Origin: Marivita sp.
Lineage (GTDB): Bacteria; Pseudomonadota; Alphaproteobacteria; Rhodobacterales; Rhodobacteraceae
NCBI RefSeq assembly: GCF_020055635.1
Contig: NZ_JAIPUT010000003.1
Coordinates: 1 to 64,000, forward strand
Length of the DNA stretch: 64,000 nucleotides
Direction of reading: 5' to 3'
Below, piece after piece: positions 26,025 to 33,926 of the stretch. Numbering within the stretch: the stretch's first letter is position 1; each line of letters starts with the position of its first letter. Both the position numbers and the translations under genes were made by a program. The notes beneath the pieces were generated by a model. That model ran no database searches. It had not been told where the DNA came from and saw only the letters and a list, made by a program, of their open reading frames with translations.

Positions 26025-27032
26025 ATGGCACAGCAAAAAGACGCACGTCCCGGACCGGTCTCGATCCCCAGCCGTGCGGTCGACGGCTCGGGTGGGCTCA
26101 GCGGAATCGAACTGACCGCTGCCGCGCTCAGCCTGCTCTGGCTGATCATCTCGGGCGCGTTCTTCCTGTTCGCAGGCAATGACGGCGCCGACGGCCTGCG
26201 GTTTCTGCTGGTGATGATGGTGATCTTCTTTCCGGTGGGCATGATCTGGGTCGCTGCCGTGGGCGCCCGGTCGGCGCGGATCATGCGCGAGGAAAGCGCC
26301 CGGCTGCAAACCGCCATCGACGCGATCCGCCATGCCTATATCACGCAGAACCAGGCCGGCGGCCGCGATCAGCAACCGCACCCGTCGATCGTCAAGAAAC
26401 TGGAAGAGATCGCGGAGGCGCAGAAGAAGGCGGAAACCACGCTGGCGATGTTCACCTCGACCCGCGCCGCCCAGATCGCGGTGCGGGCCGGCACACCGGA
26501 CCCGGAAACCGGCGACCAGCCCACGCTGGCCCTGGGCACCCCCGCCGATGCGCTGCAACCGCCGCTGTCGACCGCCGATTTCATCCGCGCGCTGCATTTC
26601 CCCGAAACCGCCGACGACCAGGAAGGCTTTGCGGCACTGCGTCGTGCCCTCAAGGACCGCCCCTCGGCACAGCTGGTGCAGGCGGCGCAGGACGTGCTGA
26701 CCCTGCTGAGCCAGGACGGCATCTACATGGACGACCTGCGCCCCGACATGGCCCGCCCCGAGCTGTGGCGGCGCTTTGCCAAGGGCGAACGCGGGCGGAC
26801 CATCGCCGCCCTTGGCGGTGTGCGCGACCGCTCATCGCTGGCTCTGACGGCAGGCCGGATGAAGCAGGACCCGATCTTCCGCGATGCGGCGCATCATTTC
26901 CTGCGGCTCTTCGACAAGGGGTTCGCCCGGTTCGAGGAAACCGCAACCGATTCCGAGATTTCCGAACTCGCCACCACCCGCACCGCGCGGGCGTTCATGC
27001 TGCTGGGCCGCGTCACCGGAACGTTCGACTGA
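26025..27032 (+). CDS. Membrane protein of unknown function downstream of greA
   Basis: 335 aa. Two hydrophobic segments (about residues 28-50 and 58-80) make a membrane hairpin. A short helical linker (REESARLQTAIDA) and a predicted coiled coil around residue 130 (VKKLEEIAEAQKKAETTLAMF) follow. The second half is soluble, alpha-helical, with many Arg/Asp pairs and no known motif. It probably shares a transcript with greA. I do not recognise a named family. Confidence 0.78.
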   Translation: MAQQKDARPGPVSIPSRAVDGSGGLSGIELTAAALSLLWLIISGAFFLFAGNDGADGLRFLLVMMVIFFPVGMIWVAAVGARSARIMREESARLQTAIDAIRHAYITQNQAGGRDQQPHPSIVKKLEEIAEAQKKAETTLAMFTSTRAAQIAVRAGTPDPETGDQPTLALGTPADALQPPLSTADFIRALHFPETADDQEGFAALRRALKDRPSAQLVQAAQDVLTLLSQDGIYMDDLRPDMARPELWRRFAKGERGRTIAALGGVRDRSSLALTAGRMKQDPIFRDAAHHFLRLFDKGFARFEETATDSEISELATTRTARAFMLLGRVTGTFD

Positions 27033-27080
27033 CACGAGACAGAAGCGGTCTCGGTCCGGGCATTTCCCGTCGGCGCGCAC

Positions 27081-27120
27081 GTTTCCGTCAACGGAAACTC
27101 TGGATGCGTCGACGCATCCA
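27081..27120. repeat. Hairpin cluster A (two palindromes)
   Basis: Two adjacent stem-loops: GTTTCCGT-CA-ACGGAAAC (27081-27098) and a 20-bp perfect palindrome with arms TGGATGCGTC and GACGCATCCA (27101-27120). They lie between convergent genes. The second shares its ATGCGTYGACGCAT core with clusters at 33819 and 40514. Confidence 0.75.
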
Positions 27121-27126
27121 ATGCGC

Positions 27127-29244
27127 TCAGAAAAACGACCCGAACGGAAGATACCGCACCGGATCGCCCAGCTGCACATGCACGGCACCGTCCGGAAGTT
27201 CGACCAGCCCTTCGGCCCAGCTCAGCCCACTGATGCGCCCCGAGCCTTCGGATTTGAACACCTCCGCCTGTCCGTCGCGGATGCGGGCGCGCAAGTATTC
27301 GCGGCGCCCCGGCTTCTTGCGCTTCTCAAAGGCCGCAGGCACCGTAAACGCCTGAGGCTCGAACCACCCTGCCCCCGACAGCGCCGCCATCGCCGGGCGC
27401 GCAAAGATCAGAGTACAGACAAGCGCCGCCACCGGGTTGCCGGGCAGGCCGAACACCGGCACCCCGTGCCACAGGCCCAGCGCCAAGGGTCGTCCGGGTT
27501 TCAGCGCGATCCGCCATTCCTGCATCGCTCCGGTTTCCCGCAAGAGCGCCGAGATATGGTCTTCGTCGCCCGCCGACGCGCCGCCCGAGGTCAGGATCAC
27601 ATCCGCCTGTTCCGCCGCGGCATCCAGCGCCGCGCGCACCGCATCGCGATCATCCGCCGCGCGGCCCATGTCGGCCATGTCAAAGCCGAACCCGGCACAG
27701 AGACTCAGAAGCATGGGTCGGTTGGCATCGAAGATCTGGCCCTCCGTCGCGGGTGTGCCCGGTTCGACAATCTCGTCCCCTGTGGACAAAACCGCCACCC
27801 GCAACCGCGTGTGCACGTCAAGCGCGCCATGCCCGACCGCCGCCGCAAGTGCCAGGTCGGCCGGTGTCAGCACCCGTCCGGCACGCAGAGCCACATCCCC
27901 GGCCGTCACGTCCTCCCCTGCCTTGCGCGTGTTGGCGCCCCGTTTCAGCGGACCGTGAAAGGCCACTTGCCCCTCAGCGGTGCGCACATCTTCGTCCAGA
28001 ACCACCGTGTCCACACCTGCGGGCAAATCCGCTCCGGTCAGCACCCGGATCGCGTGGCCCTCGGGCACCCTGCCCGCAAAAGGCGCACCCGCCGCTGCGC
28101 GCCCATCCACCAGCGGCAGGACTTGTGGCCCCGCGCCAATCAGTGCCCCGGCAAAGCCGTAGCCATCGACAGCGGTATTCGGATGCGGCGGGTTTGACCG
28201 CCTGGCCACCAGGTCAACCGCCAGCACCCGCCCAACCGATTGCATCAGCGGCACGGACTCGACCCCGACCACGGGCGTCATGCGGTCCCGCAACAGCGCC
28301 AGAGCATCGTCCACAGGCGTCCAGTCCACCCCCGCGGGCAGCGCGAAACAATCGTTGCGCAACGGTGGCGGCGTCAGGCGCTGCACCCCGCGCGCGGCTG
28401 CGTTCAGGTCGGCCTCGTGACCCGTTCCCAGAATCCACGCTTCTTCACTGGCTTCCGGGCCAGTATCGGCAAGCATCGCCTCCAACCGCTTTGGGGGCAC
28501 CCCCGCCAAAGCCCGTGCCAGAAGGCGCACCTGCTGCGAATCGCGTATCTCGTCTTTGCCACCCTCCTTCACGGCCGGTTCGATCAGGCCCGGCCAAATC
28601 TCGGCCAGCACTGTCTGCTCACCGGAGCACTGCTGAAAAGGCCAGACCGCGACACCCGCACGCTGCCGCAAACGTGCCAGCATGGGCAGACCCATCAGGG
28701 CCTGACTTCCCACAGTCGGGTTAAAGAAAAGTTGAAAGCAGGACGACGCGGCCTTCGCCGCCACATCGCAGGCGCGCCGCTCGGCGCAGATGTCATAAGC
28801 GATCCCCGCCTTGCGATACGGCACATCCGGCCAACCGTCTTCAGCCGGCTTGCCCCAGAACGGCCCCGGCCCGTCGAACAGGCGGTTGATCTCGGAAGCC
28901 ACGTCAAAACGGTTGTTCTCGCCCGCCTCGCTGTCGGTGATCCGCGCCTCGAGCCAATCCCAGAACACCAGCGGATCGTCCGAGCCTGTGACGTGCCGGA
29001 CAAATCTGCGTGGATAGCCAAAGGGGAAATCGAACCCGATCAGGGCGCGACGACCCGCCTCCGCCTCGGCGTCGATGAACGCGGTCAGCCACGCTTCGGC
29101 CTCGATCCGCGACCGGATATAGACCGGCTCCTGTTCCTCGCCCTGTCGTACAACCCCGATCCAGATCGCATCTTTCGACGGCCGCGCGGGCGCTCGTTTG
29201 CCCGCAGACCAGTCAACAATCGCTATCGTGTCGAATCCGGTCAA
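27127..29244 (-). CDS. moeA: MoeA molybdopterin molybdotransferase with N-terminal DUF429-like domain
   Basis: 705 aa, far longer than the roughly 400 aa of normal MoeA. From about residue 300 the protein is MoeA: SNPPHPNTAVDGYGFAG, RVLTGADLPAGVDTVV, GDEIVEPG, LTSGGASAGDEDH, and GLPGNPVAALV. MoeA inserts molybdate into adenylylated molybdopterin. Residues 1-290 are different: acidic residues D11 (IVDWSAG), D72 (GFDFPFG), E215 (AEIWPGL) and D235 (RDSQQV) occur in an order recalling the RNase H-fold DUF429 group. Start overlaps the mobB stop by 4 bases. The assignment of the N-terminal domain is tentative. Confidence 0.85.
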   Translation of the reverse strand: MTGFDTIAIVDWSAGKRAPARPSKDAIWIGVVRQGEEQEPVYIRSRIEAEAWLTAFIDAEAEAGRRALIGFDFPFGYPRRFVRHVTGSDDPLVFWDWLEARITDSEAGENNRFDVASEINRLFDGPGPFWGKPAEDGWPDVPYRKAGIAYDICAERRACDVAAKAASSCFQLFFNPTVGSQALMGLPMLARLRQRAGVAVWPFQQCSGEQTVLAEIWPGLIEPAVKEGGKDEIRDSQQVRLLARALAGVPPKRLEAMLADTGPEASEEAWILGTGHEADLNAAARGVQRLTPPPLRNDCFALPAGVDWTPVDDALALLRDRMTPVVGVESVPLMQSVGRVLAVDLVARRSNPPHPNTAVDGYGFAGALIGAGPQVLPLVDGRAAAGAPFAGRVPEGHAIRVLTGADLPAGVDTVVLDEDVRTAEGQVAFHGPLKRGANTRKAGEDVTAGDVALRAGRVLTPADLALAAAVGHGALDVHTRLRVAVLSTGDEIVEPGTPATEGQIFDANRPMLLSLCAGFGFDMADMGRAADDRDAVRAALDAAAEQADVILTSGGASAGDEDHISALLRETGAMQEWRIALKPGRPLALGLWHGVPVFGLPGNPVAALVCTLIFARPAMAALSGAGWFEPQAFTVPAAFEKRKKPGRREYLRARIRDGQAEVFKSEGSGRISGLSWAEGLVELPDGAVHVQLGDPVRYLPFGSFF

Positions 29245-29732
29245 ATCCCCACCTCGGACAGGATGAAATCGGCAATCGCGGTGGTGTCATTCAGATCGAA
29301 CACCGGACGGTCCAGCTCGAGTGCCGTGTCACTCGCCACGGCGCGGATCGTCAGGTCTCCGGGCGCAATCAGATCGTTGCCCGTTTCGGCCCGAAATGCC
29401 TCGACCTTGGGATGATGGTCGCGCTTGTAGCCTTCGACCAGAACCAGATCGACCGGCATCAGCTTGGACAGCAGCGCCTCCAATGTCGGTTCCTCCTCGT
29501 CGCGCAACTCGTGCATCAGCGCAAAGCGGTTGCGCGAGGCCAGAAGCACCTCGGTCGCACCGGCAACGCGGTGGCGGTGGCTGTCCTTGCCGGGATGATC
29601 GACGTCGAACGTATGATGCGCATGCTTGACGGTGGACACGGTGATCCCGCGGCCCGTGATCTCGGTCACCAGCCGCTCCATCAGCCCGGTCTTTCCGGCG
29701 TTCTTCCAGCCCGTGACGCCGTAAATTTTCAT
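29241..29732 (-). CDS. mobB: Molybdopterin-guanine dinucleotide biosynthesis protein B
   Basis: 163 aa P-loop GTP-binding protein that assists MobA in forming the guanine dinucleotide form of the cofactor. Walker A is GWKNAGKTGLMERLV. VKHAHHTFDVDHPGKDS and the LVLVEGYKRDHHPKVE stretch are typical of the family. It overlaps mobA and the moeA fusion by 4 bases on either side, so the four genes are one translationally linked operon. Confidence 0.93.
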   Translation of the reverse strand: MKIYGVTGWKNAGKTGLMERLVTEITGRGITVSTVKHAHHTFDVDHPGKDSHRHRVAGATEVLLASRNRFALMHELRDEEEPTLEALLSKLMPVDLVLVEGYKRDHHPKVEAFRAETGNDLIAPGDLTIRAVASDTALELDRPVFDLNDTTAIADFILSEVGI

Positions 29733-30361
29733 GCAAGTGCCTCTGCTGTTTTCAGGTCGTCGGGGGTGTTCACGTTGAAGAACGGATCGCCCTTTTCAAT
29801 GTCGAACACCGCCTCGCGCCCGTGGTGTTTTTCCGTCCAGATCACCACTTTCTTGATCCCGTCCTGCACAGCGGCGCGCAGATCATCGCGCAGAGCCACG
29901 GGCCAGAGGCCGAACGTGGGATGACGGATCAGGCCAGAGCGGCTCATGGACTTGGTCTTTTCCTCACCACGCGGAGTTGCCGCCAACACCAGCGGGTGGG
30001 ACATGCCTTGAGCCTTGTCTTGAAGCACCTCCACCAGATCGGCGGGAAAGAACGGCGTGTCGGCGGCGACGGTCACGATGCTCTCGGCCCCCTGCCCTGC
30101 CGCCCAGTCAAGACCCGCCAGAACCCCCGCCAAGGGCCCGGGAAATCCCGAAATGCTGTCTGGCAGCACCGGCAAATCGAACGCGCCGAATCGGGTCGCA
30201 TCGCCATTGGCATTCAGCGCCATCTGCCCCACCTGCGGCTGCAAACGGTCGATCACCCGCTGCAAGAGCGTCTGCCCGCCAACCTGCAACAGCGCCTTGT
30301 CACCGCCGCCCATCCGCGTGGCCAGACCACCGGCAAGGATCACACCCAGAGGTTTCGTCAT
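29729..30361 (-). CDS. mobA: Molybdenum cofactor guanylyltransferase
   Basis: 210 aa nucleotidyltransferase attaching GMP to molybdopterin. The nucleotide-binding start GVILAGGLATRMGGGDKALL is clear, followed by VAADTPFFPADLV, whose Asp binds magnesium, and NVNTPDDL near the end. The ATG at 30361 overlaps the fdhD stop by 4 bases (ATGA). Codons in frame further upstream lie in fdhD. Product is used by the DMSO-reductase family, such as formate dehydrogenase, which fits fdhD upstream. Confidence 0.94.
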   Translation of the reverse strand: MTKPLGVILAGGLATRMGGGDKALLQVGGQTLLQRVIDRLQPQVGQMALNANGDATRFGAFDLPVLPDSISGFPGPLAGVLAGLDWAAGQGAESIVTVAADTPFFPADLVEVLQDKAQGMSHPLVLAATPRGEEKTKSMSRSGLIRHPTFGLWPVALRDDLRAAVQDGIKKVVIWTEKHHGREAVFDIEKGDPFFNVNTPDDLKTAEALA

Positions 30362-31236
30362 TCCGCGCTCTTCCTGCGGCTTTTCTTGCTTTCCTCGGGC
30401 ACGTCGTCCGGGTTCATGTCGCGCACCAGCCGGTCCTCTCCAGCCAGACACACAAACCGCTTGCCCCGCATCCGCCCGATGCAGGTCAATCCCACCTGCC
30501 GCGCGATCTCGACCCCCCAGGCGGTGAAGCCGGATCGCGAGGCCAGCACGGGAATGCCCATCAGCGCGGTCTTGATCACCATTTCCGAGGTCAGCCGCCC
30601 GGTCGTGTAGAGGATCTTGTCCTGAGGCCCGACGCCTTCGCGGAACATCCAGCCCGCGATCTTGTCCACCGCGTTGTGGCGCCCCACGTCCTCCATGTAG
30701 ACCAGCGGGCGATCCTCATGGCACAAAACCGTGCCGTGAATGGCCCCTGCCTCGAGATACAGCGACGGCGTCGTGTTGATCTTCTGCGCCAGCGCGTAAA
30801 GCCAGGAGGTGCGCAGCTCGGTCCGGGGAAGCACAACCTTGTCCAACCCCTCCATCATGTCGCCGAACACGGTCCCCACGGCGCAGCCGCTGGTGCGGGT
30901 CTTCTTCTTGACCTTCTCTTCATAGCTGGTCTGACGTTCGGTGCGCACCACGACAACCTCGAGATCGTCGTCATACTCCACCCGCGTCACCACGTCATCG
31001 GCCAACAACATGCCCTGATTGCGCAGAAAACCCACCGCCAGGTACTCGGGATAGTCGCCGATCGTCATCGCGGTGACGATTTCCTGCGCGTTCAGATAAA
31101 TCGTCAACGGGCGTTCCTCGACCACGCTGATTTCGGTCTCCGCCCCGGTGTGATCGGTGCCGACCACCCGCCGCGTCAGCCGGGGCGCGCCGGGATCGGG
31201 CGCGATGAGGTAGTCCCGAAGCACGTCATCCGGCAT
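30358..31236 (-). CDS. fdhD: Formate dehydrogenase accessory sulfurtransferase FdhD
   Basis: 292 aa protein that passes sulfur from a cysteine desulfurase to the molybdenum cofactor of formate dehydrogenase. Seen: EERPLTIYLNAQEIVTAM, the loop TSGCAVGTVFG, VYMEDVGRHNAVDKI and SRSGFTAWGVEIA. The loop has one Cys with Gly three positions later, not the C-x-x-C pair of E. coli FdhD. The ATG at 31236 has GGGGAG 9 bases upstream; an ATG three codons earlier overlaps that ribosome site. First gene of the cofactor operon. Confidence 0.93.
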   Translation of the reverse strand: MPDDVLRDYLIAPDPGAPRLTRRVVGTDHTGAETEISVVEERPLTIYLNAQEIVTAMTIGDYPEYLAVGFLRNQGMLLADDVVTRVEYDDDLEVVVVRTERQTSYEEKVKKKTRTSGCAVGTVFGDMMEGLDKVVLPRTELRTSWLYALAQKINTTPSLYLEAGAIHGTVLCHEDRPLVYMEDVGRHNAVDKIAGWMFREGVGPQDKILYTTGRLTSEMVIKTALMGIPVLASRSGFTAWGVEIARQVGLTCIGRMRGKRFVCLAGEDRLVRDMNPDDVPEESKKSRRKSAE

Positions 31237-31298
31237 AGATTGCATCTCCCCTCGTCCAAGGCTACGTCCGGCCACACCACAGCAGACGAGGCACAGTG

Positions 31299-32006
31299 AT
31301 GGCGGCAGGCACCGCAATGTCAAGCTACTGGCGGGGCGTCCGCGACGGCCTGCCCTTTCTGGCCGTTGTCGGCCCCTTTGCCATGCTTTTCGGCGTTCTG
31401 GCAACCGAAGCCGGGCTGGCGGTCCATGAAACCATGGGGTTTTCCATCGTCGTCATCGCCGGGGCCGCGCAGTTCACCGCGCTGCAACTGCTCAACGAAA
31501 ACGCGCCGACGCTGGTGGTGATCGCCTCGGCGCTGGCCGTCAACCTGCGGATGGCAATGTATTCGGCGTCGATCACCCCGTACCTGGGACCGCTGCCGCT
31601 TTGGAAACGCGGGATCGCGGCGTATTTCCTTGTCGACCAGACCTACGCGCAATCGGTCCTCGAGTATGAACGCAACCCGGATCAGACAACTTCCGAGAAA
31701 TTCGCCTATTTCCTGGGGGTCATGACGCCGATCTGCCCGCCGTGGTACGTCTTCACATTGCTTGGTGCAGTTCTCGGCGAAAGCATCCCGGCCAACCTTG
31801 GCCTCGATTTCGCCCTGCCCATTGCCTTTCTGGCGATGATCGGACCCATGCTGCGCACCCCGGCGCACCGGATCGCGGCGCTGGTGTCGGTGGTGTTGGC
31901 GCTGGCCTTTGCATGGCTGCCGTTCAACGCGGGGCTGCTTGTCGCCGGGCTGGGCGGCATGATCGCGGGCGCACAGGCGGAAACCCGGCTGGGGATCACG
32001 CCATGA
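31299..32006 (+). CDS. azlC: AzlC-family branched-chain amino acid exporter, large subunit
   Basis: 235 aa inner-membrane protein with AzlC features: RGVRDGLPFLAVVGPFAMLFGVLA, VIAGAAQFTALQLL and NLRMAMYSASITPYL. With AzlD it is expected to export branched-chain or related amino acids. GAGG stands 7 bases before the ATG. Stop overlaps the start of azlD by 4 bases. Transcribed away from fdhD across a gap of about 60 bases, so both promoters must lie close together. Confidence 0.9.
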   Translation: MAAGTAMSSYWRGVRDGLPFLAVVGPFAMLFGVLATEAGLAVHETMGFSIVVIAGAAQFTALQLLNENAPTLVVIASALAVNLRMAMYSASITPYLGPLPLWKRGIAAYFLVDQTYAQSVLEYERNPDQTTSEKFAYFLGVMTPICPPWYVFTLLGAVLGESIPANLGLDFALPIAFLAMIGPMLRTPAHRIAALVSVVLALAFAWLPFNAGLLVAGLGGMIAGAQAETRLGITP

Positions 32007-32326
32007 CCGACACAACCGAACTTTGGACAATCATCCTCGCACTGGGGCTTGGCAGTTTCGGCCTGCGCTTTGCGTTTCTCGGTCTCGTCGGGGACCGGGC
32101 GATGCCCGCATGGGTGCTGCGCCATCTGCGCTATACTGCCGTGGCGGTGATCCCGGCGCTCGTGGCGCCGCTGGTGCTCTGGCCCACAGCCACCGGCGGA
32201 GAACCGGACGCGACGCGGCTTGCGGCGGCCGCAGCGACCTTCGCCGTGGGCTACCTGACCAAGAACGTCTTCGCCGCGATGGGCGTCGGCGCCACCGTTC
32301 TGGTGACGCTCAGCACGCTGTTCTAG
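32003..32326 (+). CDS. azlD: AzlD-family transporter small subunit
   Basis: 107 aa with four hydrophobic segments, the usual AzlD layout. LGSFGLRFAFLGLVGDRAMPAWVLRHLRYTAVAVIPALVAP is typical of the family. Coupled to azlC by ATGA. It ends 3 bases from the stop of the facing lipoprotein gene, leaving no room for a separate terminator. Confidence 0.9.
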   Translation: MTDTTELWTIILALGLGSFGLRFAFLGLVGDRAMPAWVLRHLRYTAVAVIPALVAPLVLWPTATGGEPDATRLAAAAATFAVGYLTKNVFAAMGVGATVLVTLSTLF

Positions 32327-32329
32327 GCG

Positions 32330-32956
32330 CTACTGACCGACCACGGCCTCTTCGAACTGCGCGATGGCGACCGCCTTGTCGTCGTCGTCGTTTTCGAAAA
32401 TCCTGCTGGTCTGAACGCCGGGCAATGCCCCGAAATCGTTCATCAGGCGCTTCGGGAACCACGTGGATCCAACGCGCTCGAAGCCCGGAAGCTGCCGCAG
32501 GATCGCGGCCGTGCTGGCCGCACATTGCGCCGACGCCACCGGGCCGTTCGCCACAGCGAGGCGCAGGGCGCGTTCCGCCACTTCAGGAGACACCTCGACC
32601 GTCTGGATCACGACATGATAGGTTTCGCGGGCATGAGCGCGGGCATAGAAATCGGCCACGCCGGGCGTGATCCCGTAGAGGACATCGTCCCGTTCGGGCA
32701 CCGCGCTCAGCCGCACCGTGCCGGCAGGATCAAAGATCACCCGCTGCGACCCGTTGATCATCAGGCTGGTATGCGCCCCCGCGCCCGAGCGGTTGTTGAT
32801 CATCGTGTAAAGGGTCAGCGCGGGCGGACCGGGATGCCGGTAGGACGCGCTGCTGATCACTTCGGGTGACGCATCGGGGCGCATGTCCACCCCCGCCCCA
32901 CATCCGGCAAGAGCCAATACGAGCACCCCGATCAGGGCGCGAAAAACGGAAGTCAT
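32330..32956 (-). CDS. Putative lipoprotein, possible permuted papain-like fold
   Basis: 208 aa. A lipoprotein signal ends in the lipobox LALAGC, with Cys19 as the lipidated residue. The mature domain has H62 in GAHTSLMING, followed by an acidic FDPAGT, and C145 in SAQCAASTAAIL. That His-before-Cys order with these local patterns recalls circularly permuted NlpC/papain-like enzymes, but similarity is weak and by eye only. The tail is rich in Asp (ENDDDDKAVA). No close named family recognised. Confidence 0.75.
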   Translation of the reverse strand: MTSVFRALIGVLVLALAGCGAGVDMRPDASPEVISSASYRHPGPPALTLYTMINNRSGAGAHTSLMINGSQRVIFDPAGTVRLSAVPERDDVLYGITPGVADFYARAHARETYHVVIQTVEVSPEVAERALRLAVANGPVASAQCAASTAAILRQLPGFERVGSTWFPKRLMNDFGALPGVQTSRIFENDDDDKAVAIAQFEEAVVGQ

Positions 32957-32975
32957 ATCGGCCTTGCCTCGCGGA

Positions 32976-33110
32976 TCAGGAGTTGAAGATCGCGAGGAAG
33001 ATCAGGACCCCGATCGAAAAGATCGCAACCCGGGTCGACCAGCGGACAAACCCGTCAAAGGTCTTTTCCTGTTCCTTGGTGTCCATCGTTCCGTGCTTGT
33101 GTTCAGCCAT
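32976..33110 (-). CDS. aa3-type cytochrome c oxidase subunit IV
   Basis: A 44-aa protein, too short for most gene callers: it starts MAEHKHGTMDTKEQEKTFDG, then has FVRWSTRVAI and one membrane helix ending FLAIFNS. This is the bacterial aa3 oxidase subunit IV pattern (COX4_pro_2), seen in Rhodobacter and Paracoccus. AAGGGA lies 8 bases before the ATG. The main oxidase genes are not in the window; the subunit gene is often apart from them. Confidence 0.88.
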   Translation of the reverse strand: MAEHKHGTMDTKEQEKTFDGFVRWSTRVAIFSIGVLIFLAIFNS

Positions 33111-33196
33111 TTGAGACATCCCTTGCAAATGTTTTCTCGTCGCTACCCGATTTGCCCGACACTGTCACCCGTGCCAAGCGCGCAGTGTGTCGCGGT

Positions 33197-33655
33197 TCAC
33201 TCGGACTGTTCCAGTTCCGCCGCAAGCTCGAACCCGATCCGGCGCGGCGGCACGTCTTCACGCGGAATCGGCAACGCCCGGAGCGCCACGTTGAGCTGCG
33301 ACACGTGCTGGATCAACTGCATCCGGCCCCCCGACGCGTCCGTGCCGTAAAAGGTCACGATGTCAGGGTCGAAATATCCCAGCCCCTCGATTCGCAGCAC
33401 GCCGGTCTCGTTGCCGGCAAAGCCCATCGCGACCTCGTGTTCATTGTCGAGCTGCTTCTCGAAGTTCTGAATATAGAGGATCAACCGCTCATAAGCCCAT
33501 TCAGCCGCGCTTTTCTGCTTCATCGACTTGCGCGTCACGGCATCGGGCAAAGGTTTTGCACCGTTTTCGCCACATCCCTTGGCATGCGCTTCGACCTGAC
33601 GCGGCAGCGCCTCGGCTTCGACAGCTTCGGCTGTGGTCTGGATATCCTGGCTCAT
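33197..33655 (-). CDS. DUF6173-type protein of unknown function
   Basis: 152 aa soluble protein starting MSQDIQTTAEAVEAEALPRQ. The core AAEWAYERLILYIQNFEKQL, then EVAMGFAGNETGVLRIEGLGYFDPDIVTFYG is what I associate with the DUF6173 family of Rhodobacteraceae. AAGGA stands 7 bases before the ATG at 33655; a frame open to 33721 lacks support. Followed by the cytochrome oxidase subunit on the same strand after 86 bases. Function unknown. Confidence 0.78.
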   Translation of the reverse strand: MSQDIQTTAEAVEAEALPRQVEAHAKGCGENGAKPLPDAVTRKSMKQKSAAEWAYERLILYIQNFEKQLDNEHEVAMGFAGNETGVLRIEGLGYFDPDIVTFYGTDASGGRMQLIQHVSQLNVALRALPIPREDVPPRRIGFELAAELEQSE

Positions 33656-33798
33656 CGCACATTCCTTCAGATCGGCCGGGCCATGTTGTCTTGATCCCTT
33701 CATACACAAACCGGTCGCCATATCCGAGGGCAGACCTGCCAGACGTGGCGAAATCGTGATGTCGCCCGGTGTTCCGCATATGGCTCGATTCCGGGGCG

Positions 33799-33912
33799 CG
33801 TCTCCGTTGACGGAGACGGACGATGCGTCGACGCATCGTCGCCCGTTCCGAATGTTAACAAAAGGTTAAAGGGTCCGACGCGGACCCAATGTTTCGCGCG
33901 CGAAACATTGGG
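33799..33912. repeat. Hairpin cluster B (four palindromes)
   Basis: Four stem-loops in 114 bases. CGTCTCCGT-TG-ACGGAGACG is at 33799-33818. A perfect 22-bp palindrome with arms GACGATGCGTC/GACGCATCGTC is at 33819-33840. GGGTCCG-ACG-CGGACCC is at 33871-33887. A perfect 28-bp palindrome with arms CCCAATGTTTCGCG/CGCGAAACATTGGG is at 33885-33912. They lie just past the rmuC stop on the minus strand. The second shares its core with clusters at 27101 and 40514. Confidence 0.8.
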
Positions 33913-33926
33913 GTGCGTTTGCTGAC

